Position numbers and translations under genes: made by a program
The notes under the pieces: model-generated
Told to the model about the DNA's origin: nothing
What the model saw: the letters and a program-made list of their open reading frames with translations, nothing else
Database searches by the model: none
Shown: positions 21,737 to 34,488 of the stretch, in pieces
Position numbering within the stretch: position 1 is the first letter of the stretch
How the letters are laid out: each line of letters opens with the position of its first letter
Assembly (NCBI RefSeq): GCF_024713975.1
Contig: NC_091098.1
Span: forward strand, 23,844,316 to 23,908,315
Direction of reading: 5' to 3'
Length of the DNA: 64,000 nt
Source: Paralichthys olivaceus
Lineage: Eukaryota; Chordata; Actinopteri; Pleuronectiformes; Paralichthyidae

Positions 21737-22364
21737 GAACAACAGAGCAGGCCGACTGCTGCATCAACACTCAGACCTTTTGGCAATGATTGTCCTCTAT
21801 CTGTTCCCTAAAACACTTTCAAGTATCTTCTGAAATGTAGGAGAAAAAAAAATACAAATGACTTCAGACATAATCTCAAACATAACCTCATCTATCCTTC
21901 ACTCCTGCCGCCAAAACCGTCAATGCCAGCGTCTTCACAGCCACACGAAAAACAACACCACATGGTCCACGTCCAAACTGCATGCCTGCACAGCGCCCTG
22001 CATTTCTTCTACCTACGCCTCAACAACCACAAAGAACAGACTGTTAAAGGCACACGAAGCTAAATACTCTTCTTTACTTTCATTTTGCTTTACGTTCCGG
22101 GTGAGCGGCGTTCCCACTCACTCACCACGAAGCATCGAGACAGAGGCAGCGACAGTGTCGAGCATCCAGAAAGAAACACTGAGTGAATTTGGTCGAGTTC
22201 ATTCTGCCACGATGCAACACATGTTACAGCTTGTATTTCATACAGTGCCATGCTTTGGTTATAAGTTACAGAGATGCAGAACCTTTGACTGTTACCAGGT
22301 GATTATTCTACAACAGACACATTCAAATCGATTTTATATATTGAAAACTACAAAGTGTCAGTTC

Positions 22365-22370
22365 TTTATT
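22365..22370 (-). terminator. dgka: Proximal dgka poly(A) signal candidate
   Basis: AATAAA on the minus strand, 38-43 nt beyond the dgka stop codon. It would give a 3' UTR of only about 60 nt if used. Confidence 0.4.
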
Positions 22371-22407
22371 TACAGTGGACGAGTGCATGAAGTCAGTGGA
22401 TTTCATT

Positions 22408-23137
22408 TCATTTGTAGTTGAAAAACCCAGTAGATTTGGCCTGAGGACCCATCAACATGCTGGCTTGATTCTTGTGAGTGATGTGAATCTGAAAAGAAAA
22501 TATAAATGGAAAAATGTGGAGTGAATGACATTGTAGCTCCAGCATATGATTCCTGCAGTAAAGAGGCCACAGTGTGTTGTTCTGTGTGTAGTTACCGTGC
22601 AGGGAGGCTGCATCCACGGCTCCCCATCTATCTGCATTGGTAATGCTTTCTTTGTCCTGGGGTGAGCAAACAGAATCAATGACTGTCGCGTCTAATTAAA
22701 ATACCAATAGGAAAACCCAGCATACATAATTACTGTGATGTAAAGATCCAGAGAAGGATCGTCAGTCAAACGCAGGGCAGGGAGCACAACGCTCGACGAG
22801 TCTGGACACGTCCGTGTGGCTGCTTCTCACCTGATGGTGATCTGGGACGTTTTGGCGAGCCTCACCGCGCTCTTCAGGCCCGTGTAGATCTGCCCCATCT
22901 CCATGGCTCCTTCAAGGCCGACCACTTCTAACCGACGGTCACTGAGATCTGACAGAGACACGGACATGATGAACATCCGGTGCACGGGCCGGAGACATCG
23001 TTCAGTCACATCGTGTACAAACATTATGCTCATCCTACAAGTACAAGTGGAACTAGAAGAAGAGATAGATAGATGGATAGATAGATGGATGATAGATAGA
23101 TGGATAGATAGATAGATAGATAGATAGAGAGATAGAG

Positions 23138-23189
<52 letters not shown>

Positions 23190-23205
23190 GGATGGATGGA
23201 TAGAC

Positions 23206-23249
<44 letters not shown>

Positions 23250-23266
23250 GGATAGATAGATAGAAG

Positions 23267-23341
<75 letters not shown>

Positions 23342-23389
23342 GGATGGATGGATAGACAGATAGATAGACAGATAGATAGATAGATGGAC

Positions 23390-23465
<76 letters not shown>

Positions 23466-23553
23466 GGATAGATAGATAGAAGGATAGATAGATAGATAGA
23501 TAGATAGATGGATAGATAGATAGATACATGGATAGATAGATGGATAGATAGAC

Positions 23554-23596
<43 letters not shown>

Positions 23597-23610
23597 AAGA
23601 TGGATGGATG

Positions 23611-23692
<82 letters not shown>

Positions 23693-23706
23693 AAGATGGA
23701 TGGATG

Positions 23707-23772
<66 letters not shown>

Positions 23773-23786
23773 AGGATGGATGGATG

Positions 23787-23865
<79 letters not shown>

Positions 23866-26800
23866 TATGCGAGAGGTGGGTTACACCCTGCACAGGTCCA
23901 CAAACAACCATTCACACTCACACTCACAGTTCAGTCCTCACAAGTTCTAGAGGCCAAAAACAGGTTTTATGAGACCACTGTGACCTTTGACCTTTCACCT
24001 TTCACATTTGACCTTTGACCTTTCACCTTTGACCACCAACAGCTAATCGTTTTATCCTCGAGTGCCAAATTTGAAGAAACTCCTTCAAGGCAAACATGAC
24101 TGACTTTACATGAATCACTCATCATACCTTGGGACGTCACTTTGAGGATCTCTGGGTCGATGATCACCTGTGGCTCCTCCTGACTGGACAGCGCCTTAGC
24201 GTCTCCTTTTTTGGTCTCGCCCCACAGGTTGGAGCCACCGTGCATGCTGGGAATGTTGAGTACAGCAACGCCCTCCAGAGACAGGCTGCTGAGGTCCAGG
24301 GGAGTACCGCAGCACTGATGGGGGTGCAGCAAAGTGACGCATTAGTGCACTGGCTGTGGGGGCGGGGCTCATTTTACACTGCACACGTGCACTTGTGGTT
24401 ACGGCAGCGCTGCGTTCTCACCTCGATCGTTAGGCTTTCGTTCAGCTTCTTGCAGGAAGCAGAGATGGTTTCTGACGTGGCGAATTCAAAATACCACAGC
24501 TTGTTCTTCATTCTGCAGTCACACAGAAGTGTGCAGTTCAGGGTTGGGACATATTTTAAGTTCACTGTGGTCACTGTGCATACAGCTCGTCAGCAGGAGG
24601 AGGTGTCTGGTCACAACACTCGCGACTGCAGACTCCCCTGCATGTGACCTTTATCAGTTTTAAGAATCAGTCGTCATAAGCAGGAACACAAACACCTGCT
24701 TACGGAGTCAAATTGAGAGCAAGAGAAAGAGTTAGATTCAAACCTGCTGTTGAATTTCTGTGGATGTTTCTCCCTCATCGTGTGAAAGCGGTGAGCGATG
24801 GAGGCGTCCTGTCAACACAACACAACAACTTTACAAACACAAAACTCTAAAAAACAAACACTTCCTCTCAGGTGATGTATTTCTAAGAAACTCACAACTC
24901 CAATGGACAAGTAGTTGTTGATGATTTCATACGGCACCGGATCACCCTTCTCCTGGTTCTCATCTGTGATGACCTGCACGCTCCAGCGGTCCATCAGCAC
25001 CTGAGAGCTCCCCTCGATGTCTTTAAGAATACGAGTCAGATCCTCGCCGTCATATCCTGCACAGTGAAAACGAGAGGATCAACCTGACCGAGCAGGTCCT
25101 TGTGCACGAATATTTAAAAAAAAACAACATCTATTTGGATGAAACGTGTATTAAATTTAATTATTGTCATAATAAGGAAAAATCGTTCCACACCTCCTCC
25201 CCATCGCAGACATCGTGCAAGGTCATTTCCTGTTCCCAGAGGAAGCACGGCGACAGGTGGTCGTACCTGCAGGTTGGCTTTGTCTGATTGTAAGAAAAGG
25301 AATAAACGGAATAAAGGCTCGTGACAATTTCCACCAGAAGCTCACACAGGCCTTTTATGGAGTTACAGTCTCACCTATCGCGTCCAGGATCCAGCCAACG
25401 GTGCCGTCTCCCCCGCACACCAAGATCCTGTAGTTCTGCAGATTTCTGAAGAAGCTCAGTCTGGAAGAAATGTGAGGACAAATATAACGACAACAACCGA
25501 TACAGGACTGAAATAGTACAAAGTGATGCGAAATGATCTATTACTGTTACGTTTCTTTCTGTTTCACCAAGATAATAATCTGCTGATGACTCACCCTGGT
25601 CCAGGTCCACCATTTGAAAGGTTGTAAACCTGCCGCGGGTTCAGCAAAAACTGAAATTTACGCAGGACCCTGAAACAGGTAAAACCAGATTGAACAATGT
25701 GCAGGTTTTAGACACACGTATTTCTACATGAATGCTTTTTTTGCAACTCACCTTTCTCCCTGCTTGCCTCCACTTTTGGGATTAACAAACACGAGAAGAG
25801 GATGGGTGTTTGACACAGGGCTGATCTGAAGGACACAAAAAATTTATGTTTTAATAATATTAATACATTTTTTATATCACTTTGCCGTACAAGCAAGAAA
25901 TGACACCAGACAGGAAGATACAATGAGAATAAAACAATGGAACTTGAGCAGAGAACAATAAGTAAATAAATAAAACTATAACTTGTATATCTATATACTT
26001 AAATATAGAGTGCCTAATGAAAACACATTTAAATTCAATATAGATCCAGATTTTCGTTTGGTTTTGCACCAAACTGCACAAAATAATACACATCAGGCCC
26101 TAAAGAGATCCAGGAATTAACTAAAGACCTAGAAGCAAAGAATATAAACAATAATCTCATAAATAAAAAATTCCTTTGTTATGAGGTGAGTAACCAGAGC
26201 GGATCTCAGGGGGTCAACACACCTGAGAGGTGTTTGGATGGGAGGCAATTTAAGGCCTTAAAGAGGAGCAATTACATTCTAAAAGCACTAAAAGCTGTTG
26301 ATGGATATATCACATGTGATAAATGATAAAAAAGAAATGGGTTTACTACTGAGTTTACTCTACACCTTTCTCTAACTCAGCCCACAGACATCACACTTTT
26401 TAAACATAAAAGCCGCCACGAGGCAGAATAATACCTGCAGCACTTGTCCATCAGGAGTAGTATTGAGCTCGCTGTCGTCCGTCGAACTCGAGCAGCAATT
26501 CTTCACGTTGTTTGGTCTCTCCTTCAGGCAGCAAAACCAAGTGCAGAGGGAACAAATTAGCATTTTGAAGACAAATCTCCCCTCGCTGCAGCTGTCGAGG
26601 CAGGTTTTACCCACAACACAGAAACAGCCCCGGGCTGATGTTTTGTTCTGCGTTGGTGTTTGTACTGTACATGAGGATGATTCAGTACCTTTATAACAGG
26701 ATATATGGCCCATGGAGGCAGGACATGGTCTCTGAGCGGCCCACAGGAGCACTCCGTTGGCTCCTGGTCGGCACATTCGTCGTGACACTGTCAAAACACA

Positions 26801-29800
26801 GACAGATGATTGACAGGATCTATATTTATCTTTTACATCATGTTTTTTTTTAAATTTCTAATCTTGGATGCTCACAGGAAGAACAGAAGAGGAGGAATTC
26901 AGTACAAAAAACCAGAATGACCAAAACAGACTTTCGCGACGAAGAAGCAGTCACACATTGAGAAGCGTCCTCACCATCGTGTGGCACCACACACAGTGTT
27001 TGCCCGTTAAGCCTTGGAAGCTCTTGATCTTCTTCTGGCATTTATCACACTTCCTCGAGTCACAGTTCCCACTCACCCAGTCGTGTGCTGGAACCTGAGA
27101 TGTGGGATGAATGTTTTAACGTTAAGAGCAGAGCACAGACACACAGGATGAAGTTTAATATAGACTGCCAGTGTCACTGCTAATGTTGTCATGGAGACAA
27201 CTGGCATTACCCCCATGTCTTTCTTCGACTTCACGTACGTCCTGGTGCAAGGAGCCGGGTTCTTGTTAGCGCAGCGTCCGTGGACTGTGTACTTGCAGCC
27301 TGCGAGACAAGAACCCAGCTTTCATTTGAATATAGAAACGTGTGGGAATTGATGCTGCAATTCAATGAGCAAATGTCCCCGCAGCGTCGCCCTCTTCTGG
27401 TGAATCCAGGAACTCACAGGTGCAGCACAGGCCTTGCTTCCTCAGACCCAGCAGCAAGCTCTGACACACGTTGCAGTAAACCGGCTTGTTGAAATGTTTC
27501 ATCCTCCAAAGGTGCTGACCGTCCTTCTGGGTCATCTGCTTGTTGAAGGAGGAAATCGTAAAAAGATGGAGATGCAAGAAAGAGCAGAGGATTGTGCTTC
27601 AAGCTTCGTGCTATTGTGCTAACTCGTCTGTGGTTTGAATAGAAAACAAAACGTCTGTAACATAAGAAGCTTACATCTATTTCCTTTGTTAGACTTTGGA
27701 TCAGAAACGTCCTGTGGTAAAAGCTTGTGTTTCACAGTTTTTCAACCCACTCATGACTAACCTTGCCTTAATGACACTGCTGATTGTTGAGGAATCTTCG
27801 TATATATCCTCACACAGTACTGTATATGCCACTATACACCGTATTATGTATATAATGTACATTACATTATATCTGTACACCATTAAGAGAAGAGTGCCTT
27901 CTCTCTCTAAGCAGTACACGAGGTCAGGTTGTAGATAAACAGAACATCGTAGTGTCTATGCTGAGGGACGTTCATATTGGGATGCTGTGGGGCCGACAGT
28001 TGTTCATGTTACTCTGTTAGAGTTTGTATATTGTTGCACCTTCTGGTCTCCTTGATGCCTCAAGTCTACATTACAATCGTCTGCATAAGACATCAGCTGC
28101 TGCCTGAGTTCTCCTTTCACCAGCTTCCAGAAAACTTCCAGAACACAGATTATGCAGTGTGTAGTGGCTCGACACACCCTGACACACTGTGCAGCACCAG
28201 GGCGATTCAAATCAACGCCGAGTATAATCTCAAATTCTCGACACAAGATTATAAAGTTGCTTTCAAGCTGTTTACTGAGCGACCGCCGCTCTTTACAGAT
28301 TACACGCTGAAATGCATTTTTTTTTTTTTTTCCTGCTCGATGAATCAGGCTCACTTTCCGCTTGAGGCGAAGCGGGCGGTCCACGGGGCAGCACACAGCA
28401 ACTGTGAGGGGGCTGGATTTATGCACCCCGGGCTTCAAATGTCTATTGGTGGCTAGAAATAGGCCGAGGGGAAGTCCCTGGCATTGTTGTGGAGACCGAG
28501 CCCAGTGACAGAGTCCACTTTGTGGTCTTAGAAACTTCCACAGGGAGCTGCCAGACACGCAGTCTAACAGTGTGTTCTTTCTGCACTCCTGGCAACACAA
28601 TCCACAAAACTGACCCGTCCTTGATTTAAGAAAATTGGTTTTATGTGTCGATGTGCAGCCGGTGTGGTTATGGTTTATTTCTCTACTCAAATAAAGTGCA
28701 TCCGCCGGAAGATTACCATTTTATGCAAGTGCTGTTAAATGTCGGCACAGATTGAACCGAGTACAGAGAAAACACTCAAGTGCTCAGAGGGTGCAGAGTT
28801 TGCATGAGAAGCGGTGACATTAACACGCCCTGTAACACTGAGTCGGCACAAAAAAAGCCCTTACAGACAGGGAGGAGGCAGATGCACGCAAGGCCAGGAT
28901 TTCACAAGAGCAGTAAAAGTGGGTTTTACCACTTTGTGAGACACCTGCTCTAAAAATTAAACACATCCGAGCCAGAGCCAGCGCTTGGTGAAAAGAGAAA
29001 CATGCAGCTTTCAAAGCACCTTCAGACCCAGCAGCACCAGCAAGGGAACGTTGTTCATGCCTCCCTCCACCCACTCCTCCAGAGACACCGTGCCACTGCT
29101 GTCAGCATCAATAGCCGTCATCATGTCCTTCAGAACCTGGTGAAATGATACATGGTTGTTTTTATCTCAGTATCACTTATTTTCTATCACTTAAACAAAC
29201 ACTTCACAATTTCTAAAACCTGTCCTGCATGAGAATGTGTGAATCTGATTGGAGCAGAGAAGCAGAATCATTTTACTGAACCTAGCAAATGAGTGACAGG
29301 TGGCGCCATACACACAACGCCATCAAGGATATCTTGTGCAAACAAATATGCATTTACTGTCGTGTCATGGCTGAAAGTGCAGTATGCACAGGCTTTAATG
29401 TGTTTCTGGGATGTTTACATTTCAGAGCAGTGCATCGTGGGACTTACCGGCCTCAACTCTGACACATCCCAGCCCAGGTATTCTGCAGCATGCATCATCT
29501 GAGCAATAATCCTGTCCACTTCCTGTTTAATAAGGACCAGGAGACTCGTTTTAGAGATGCAGACAGTTTTTATGAGGCGTTACTTCACAATCTGGAGAAC
29601 TTACAGAGCTGTCGAGGACTCCGTTCCCATCTCTGTCATAGAGCTTGAAAGCAACTAAAGAGAGAAGGGAGATGAGTGGAAGAGCTGCACCAGAATCATC
29701 ACTCATGTCATTGTGGGCAGAAAAAGAAACAAGGGACTCACACTCCAGTTTGTCCCGGGGCTGGTCGTCCTCCAGCAGAGAGAAGTAACATGACACATCC

Positions 29801-31643
29801 TTCAGAAAAACCTCCTCTACAGGAGACAGGGAGGAGAACGCTCAGTTCACTGTATCTGCACAAGCAGCACAGCACAAGCATGCACTGATAGATGGCAGCA
29901 GAATAGGCCGCAGTGTAAATTGATAAGGGCTACAAAGTGTGTGTGTTGTGTGTAATCTCACTGGTGCTATCTTCCTGGCTGGGTTCAGAGTTCTGGAATG
30001 AGAGGAAGAGTCGCTGGCAGAGGGCCACAGGGACGTCCTCCACCTCTAAATACGTCTTCAGGAACAGACGAAAGCCTTCTTCATTGATGCACTAGAAGGA
30101 AGAATTAATGGGAGAGCCGTACTTTAAAATGTGTGTGTTAACTTTTCAAAATCTCCTCAGGAAAACAACCCTCTTGTTTTGATTGTGGGACCCAAGATGT
30201 TTCTCTGCAGAACTTAATTCATCATTTATGGGTCTAAACATGTCTCCAGAACTGGAGTGGTTGCAGGATCTTTCCTGTGACAATTACATATGACAAAAAA
30301 AACAGGATTTTAGACCATCTGTGTGGTCTGGTCTCTGGTTGTCACATGATAATCTGCTGCAGGGCTCGATCGTAGTGAAACACAAACCCATTTTTTGTTG
30401 ACATAATTCCATTTCTGTGGTTGATGCCCCGCAGAGCTGCCCCAGTAATAAATAATGTCACTGCAAGGCCAAGAAGAACAACAAGACAATAAATAACGCA
30501 CTGCAGTTGTCAGTCTAAATGAAGCCAATTAAATCTTTGGAGTCTAAGTGTCTGGTCAAGAGGCCCAAACCCTGACTCTGACCTTTGACCTCCAAACTAT
30601 AACAAGGTCATCCTTGTCTTGTTGAAATTCTCAATGTGCGATCCTGAAATATCACAATATCACTGTGACCTTGATCAGGAGACATCCACACACCACCTGA
30701 TGGTCCCATGAACTTTAAAATCTATTTTAACTTCCAAGTAGGAAACGTTTCAGAGTCACTGTGACATTGAACAAAATCCAATGAGTTCATCTGTGACTCA
30801 AAGTGAACATTTGAACCAAATTTGAAGAAATTCCCTGAAGGCGTTCCTGAGATATGGTGTTCATAAGAAGGATGGACCGACGACACGAAAACATAATGCC
30901 TCCAGTCACCAACTGTCACCGGAGTGCAGGACATTGTTCTGCAAACATTTACATAATATTAAAATAATAATAAATGTCCTGTGCGGCTAGGACGTCACAA
31001 ACTTGTTCTTTACAACACTATTTATATTTACCTCTGTGACAAAACAAGCATTTCATCCCAATTATCCAATAAAACTGTCTGTAGTTAAATCCTCCATCAT
31101 AAATTACAACGTTTGCAAAAGAGTTGGCAGCGTCGGCCGCTGATGTACAGGGTTGGAAATGTTTTTTCAATTTCATTTGCACTGACTCTGCACGAGGGCA
31201 GCCAGCGCTCTCTCCACCGAGGCCGTGCTGCGTAAGCAAAACCAAGTGGAGTCATTTACATTTGCTACCTCGCTCCATTGTGCTGAAGATGTTTCTCACG
31301 GACGGCTTCATCAACGTGATCAATGGGTACGAATTGAATTAATCAGCGTAGAACAATCAATAACCAGACAATCGACATAAGTCACATGCTCATTTCCCAG
31401 GAGACTGCTCCGCTGAGCGCTATAACTCAGTTGAGTCATGTGCCTCCTGAGTTTTGGAGTCAACCTTGTGCCGAACATCAGGACGCGGCGTCCCCTCACC
31501 TCTCCGTGTCTGTGCCGGGCCAGACTGCCATCTGCATCAAATTCCCTCAGCACATCCTTCACCTTCAAGCTGCAGTCTGGAAGCAAAGACACACAGGTCG
31601 CACAGGGATACACACACGGGGCCAGTTCTCAAACATCCTACTT

Positions 31644-31690
<47 letters not shown>

Positions 31691-31974
31691 TGTAACATGA
31701 ATCACAATGAAGCTGGGGAACAGAATGTGTGTATGACTTGTTTCCAAAACAAAAGAATGCAACTGCTACCTCTCTCTAGATATGAAAAACCATACGCCAG
31801 TGTAAATGAGTGTGTATGTGTGGGTGGGTGGTTAGAAGAAGGGGTTGGGGGGAGTTAAGTGCAAAGAAAGCCGCCCGCCCGCTCGTCTGTATACTCACAC
31901 TCGATGTACTGCTGCAGCTGGATAAAGTCGACAGGGTTCAGTTCCTTCACCTCTGGGTTTGTGGGGGTGGACAT
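22408..31974 (-). CDS. dgka: Diacylglycerol kinase alpha (type I DGK), complete
   Basis: Twenty-three exons join in frame to 733 aa (human DGKA 735): 31974-31899, 31576-31500, 30091-29962, 29816-29742, 29654-29605, 29522-29448, 29136-29020, 27535-27418, 27299-27211, 27094-26975, 26787-26689, 26521-26435, 25825-25752, 25669-25595, 25460-25375, 25283-25194, 25056-24896, 24808-24744, 24512-24422, 24314-24128, 22948-22831, 22656-22596, 22488-22408. The N-terminal recoverin-like region is about residues 8-110. Two EF-hand loops follow: [12 protein letters not shown] (126-137) and [12 protein letters not shown] (171-182). Two cysteine-rich C1 domains span about 208-256 and 272-325. The catalytic core carries GGDGTVGW (437-444) and [16 protein letters not shown]; the accessory domain holds [13 protein letters not shown]. 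The enzyme phosphorylates diacylglycerol to phosphatidic acid with ATP, is calcium-activated and acts at membranes. The tail (MLMGP...STGFF) favours alpha over beta and gamma. Confidence 0.96.
23062..23865. repeat. (GATA)n satellite, about 800 bp, in dgka intron 20
   Basis: A near-pure TAGA array between dgka exons 20 and 21, broken by short GGATGGATGGAT blocks near 23187, 23339, 23604, 23698 and 23776, and by GAAGGATAG or GACAGATAG variants. Some blocks recur with the same flanks, showing higher-order duplication inside the array. It generates a spurious 293-aa Tyr-Leu-Ser-Ile frame on the minus strand. Confidence 0.98.
23970..24115. repeat. Dispersed teleost repeat, copy 2 (TGACCTTTGACC family)
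   Basis: Starts with tandem TGACCTTTGACC/TTTCACC motifs and continues with CCAAATTTGAAGAAA and CCTTCAAGGC, shared with the copy at 30.54-30.93 kb. It lies in dgka intron 20 beside the GATA array. Confidence 0.6.
25990..26100. repeat. Dispersed repeat fragment, family B
   Basis: TAGATCCAGATTTTCGTTTG with a following GCACCAAACTGCAC matches diverged text near 33.83 kb. It lies in dgka intron 12, is short and has no coding capacity. Confidence 0.4.
28000..28960. other. Block in dgka intron 7 open on both strands
   Basis: Intron 7 (27536-29019) is among the longest in dgka. Within it the minus strand is open for 228 codons (28690-28004) and the plus strand for 159 (27977-28456). Neither translation has recognisable domains, and the dgka frame joins correctly without it, so it is not needed for the kinase. 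It could be a conserved intronic element, an undetected alternative exon or chance. Confidence 0.3.
30540..30930. repeat. Dispersed teleost repeat, copy 3
   Basis: The longest copy of this family in the window: TGACCTTTGACC at the left, then CCAAATTTGAAGAAATTCCC, GGCGTTCCTGAGATATGGTG, GGACCGACGACACGAAAACA and an ATAATGCCTCC end. It closely resembles a very common percomorph interspersed repeat. It lies in dgka intron 2 and is non-coding. Confidence 0.7.
31647..31687. repeat. (TG)n microsatellite in dgka intron 1
   Basis: About 20 TG copies between the first two coding exons of dgka, some 70 bp upstream of the exon 2 acceptor in transcript sense. Confidence 0.97.
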
Positions 31975-32002
31975 AGTGCCTGCTTCTGCACTAACTGCCT
32001 GC
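31975..32002 (-). promoter_or_regulatory. dgka: dgka 5' UTR piece with upstream splice acceptor
   Basis: On the minus strand a pyrimidine-rich stretch (CTGTTTCTCTCTCGCCC) precedes a CAG acceptor, and 28 nt later comes the dgka ATG. The start codon exon therefore probably begins at 32002 and is joined to one or more non-coding exons further right that I could not place. The promoter would then lie in the 32-41 kb interval. Confidence 0.5.
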
Positions 32003-32369
32003 CTGTGCACGGGCGAGAGAGAAACAGTGAGACGCAGATGCAGTGAAAAGAGGAGGTGGGTGCACAGTAGCCTCCTGCTTCTTTTGTAAAAGCATAAAAA
32101 GCGTCGCTGCGAGCAAAAGATAGCATCACCCCCGTTCTGCACAGAAACACGACTGCAGACGACGAGATTCACTCTCAACAAGCAGACCTTCGGTGAAGCG
32201 GAGGATAATAACACACAGAACCCCGCACAACCACTCTTATATGTCGTTGTTCATAAACCAGTCTTTTCTAAAGATGGATTTAAAAACATTTTTCGTCCAA
32301 TAAGAAGGTTTTCACTCTTGTTGAAACTTGTTTGTTAAGTGATTCATATTTTGGATAGAAGACAGATTA

Positions 32370-32780
32370 CACAGAAACTACTGGATGGATTTCCGTGGAA
32401 CTGTGGTGTCGGTGAGGGAAGAAATGATTTCATGTTGGTGCAGATCTGGATCCAGGGATTTTCTTTAAATAAGAATAACTGATAGATCCTCATGAAAAGA
32501 AAGAGTAATATCTGTGAGTGTGCAGAGCAAAATGAAAATCTGCATCGAGTGAATTCAAATGTGGTTTCATAAGGGGATTAGATCTTTTTCAGGAGGGTCA
32601 CACAAAACCTGCAGATCCAGTCTGCACCAAAAAGTGTGGCAGGATGGGACCTGGAGCAGAGATTAAATAACTTCATGTTGGTGCTGGTTAAAGGTGCAGA
32701 TTCTTCAAACATTCCTGATATCTATCTATAATTCTGAGTGTGTGAAATTTGGTGCGGCTTGATTGAATTCCCTCCCTCCC
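32370..32780. repeat. Dispersed repeat, family B
   Basis: Contains CTACTGGATGGATTTCCGTG, CATGTTGGTGCAGATCTGGA and a second CTTCATGTTGGTGC phrase, so it looks internally duplicated. The pattern matches a repeat common in percomorph intergenic DNA. Non-coding, approximate borders. Confidence 0.5.
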
Positions 32781-33789
32781 TGCATGAGGAGGGATATGCT
32801 CACTGGATGCCTGTCTAGTTTCCTCACTGTTTTATTTTTCCTCTCTTGCCATCGCTATTACGTTACGAGCTGTTTAAAAGTGGAACAAAAGTCTGGCAGA
32901 AATGATGTCAGGCTGAAGGTACCCATGATACCTCGACTCAAGGGAGTCCCTGCAGCCAGAGTCTCGTTCCATACACTCATTAGCCCATTTAAAGAATTAC
33001 AAAAAGAAAACGTTATGGGCTGCGTTTGGTTTGGTTTAACACAAGAGAGGACAGTGAGCTGTTGAAACGCCCGTGATGAATAATCGTATCACTGGCTTCT
33101 CGGGGGATCTTCCCTTCAAACAGGGGGAACAGACGTAAAAGGTCACGCAGGGCAGAAATGAGCCTGATTTTGAATCTGACACAGAAAGGGAAGTTGTTGA
33201 AAGTTGGTGAAGCATGTTTTTCTGAAGCCGAACGCATGAAGTCTGGATGGACATCTGCTTATAGAGGAGAAGGAAGGTTTTCCCCAAGGGAGAAATGAGT
33301 CCACAGAGCTACAGTTTGTTTGCTTTACATAAAAACATCAGAGAAACATGAGAAGCATTTGACCCGGAGTTTGAAAGCCGCTTCGCAGAAAACATAAGAG
33401 ACACGTTTGATATCGACAACACGATGGATTGGAAATAAGAAAAGACGCATTACAGCCCTGAGTGCTGGAGTAAATTCACTAATGACAACATATAGATAAA
33501 GTTCATCAATCATTGAAGAAACAGGAGGAACTAGTTAATGGAGGAGAGGAAGTCATATCCTGACACCATGCATTACAATACAGGCATAGATAGATACTGA
33601 ATTTACAGAGGGTCAGCTGATAATCAATATGCTTTGCAATTACGAAATATGATCTCTACCAGGAAGTAGAGCACAAGCTTTTCTGCCCCGCTAATGCATC
33701 TTTGTCTAGATTTTGTAATTTAATATCTCATGGAGAACAATAATAATAAAATATTCTCTTATATACAAGAGAAAAATATGAGTTGTCAT

Positions 33790-33960
33790 GAAGTGCATAC
33801 CTCTGCCATGGCCCAGTTCTATTTGACTTCACTAGATCCAGATTTTTATTTGGATCCGCATCAAATTCGCACACACTCGCAGACATGTCTCAAAAATATA
33901 TTCTTCATCAAGATTCATCAATCAAACATAAAAACCAACAAACAGAGGTGAAAACAAAAG
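33790..33960. repeat. Dispersed repeat fragment, family B
   Basis: GATCCAGATTTTTATTTGGA, followed by CCGCATCAAATTCGCACA, is partly the reverse complement of the phrase near 17.99 kb and a sibling of that near 26.04 kb. It contains a short plus-strand frame with no known domain. Confidence 0.5.
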
Positions 33961-34455
33961 CTCCTCAGCAGAGATAATAATAAGCTCTAAAAACTCTGAG
34001 GATGTTTCTGGTTCTATAGTCTGAGAATCGTTAGGTAGACGTCGATGTGTGACTGTTATTAGTGAGACAGTTTATGACTCGATGACTCCCCTCTTTATGT
34101 TACACCTCCACCTTTACCCCTATTTCTTTATCATTCTTGGAATCAGTAAAACAGAAGTCTCACCGAGGGCGTTCTCACACCTGAGAGTCTGAACAAATGT
34201 CTTTGTTCCATTGTTCACATTTGATCTGGTTAGTTTTTCACATTGTAATCTAAACGCACTGAAGAAGTTTTACAACAAGCATACGTCCTGTTGCATCACC
34301 TTCGTGAGCTGTGTCGACCTGTGCTTGACGTTGATTGGTTTGTAGACGGGCAAGTGTTTGTTTTGAAATCAAGTGCATAGAAAAGTTTTTGTCTTTACGT
34401 TTGAATGGACAAAATCAATAAACCTGTTCTCTTCATTAATTTTGTTTCCCCTGTA

Positions 34456-34456
34456 A

Positions 34457-34487
<31 letters not shown>

Positions 34488-34488
34488 T
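34456..34488. repeat. (ATT)n microsatellite
   Basis: About ten ATT copies in intergenic DNA, read as a run of Asn codons on the minus strand. Confidence 0.95.

Noticed and set aside
21858..22421. 187-aa plus-strand frame
   Set aside because: No recognisable domain or codon bias, antisense to the dgka 3' end and last exon; likely chance.
23062..23865. CRISPR array
   Set aside because: Tandem tetranucleotide with no spacers; the DNA is clearly vertebrate.
23030..23911. 293-aa minus-strand frame of Tyr-Leu-Ser-Ile repeats
   Set aside because: It is simply the translation of the GATA microsatellite inside a dgka intron; all frames of such an array stay open.
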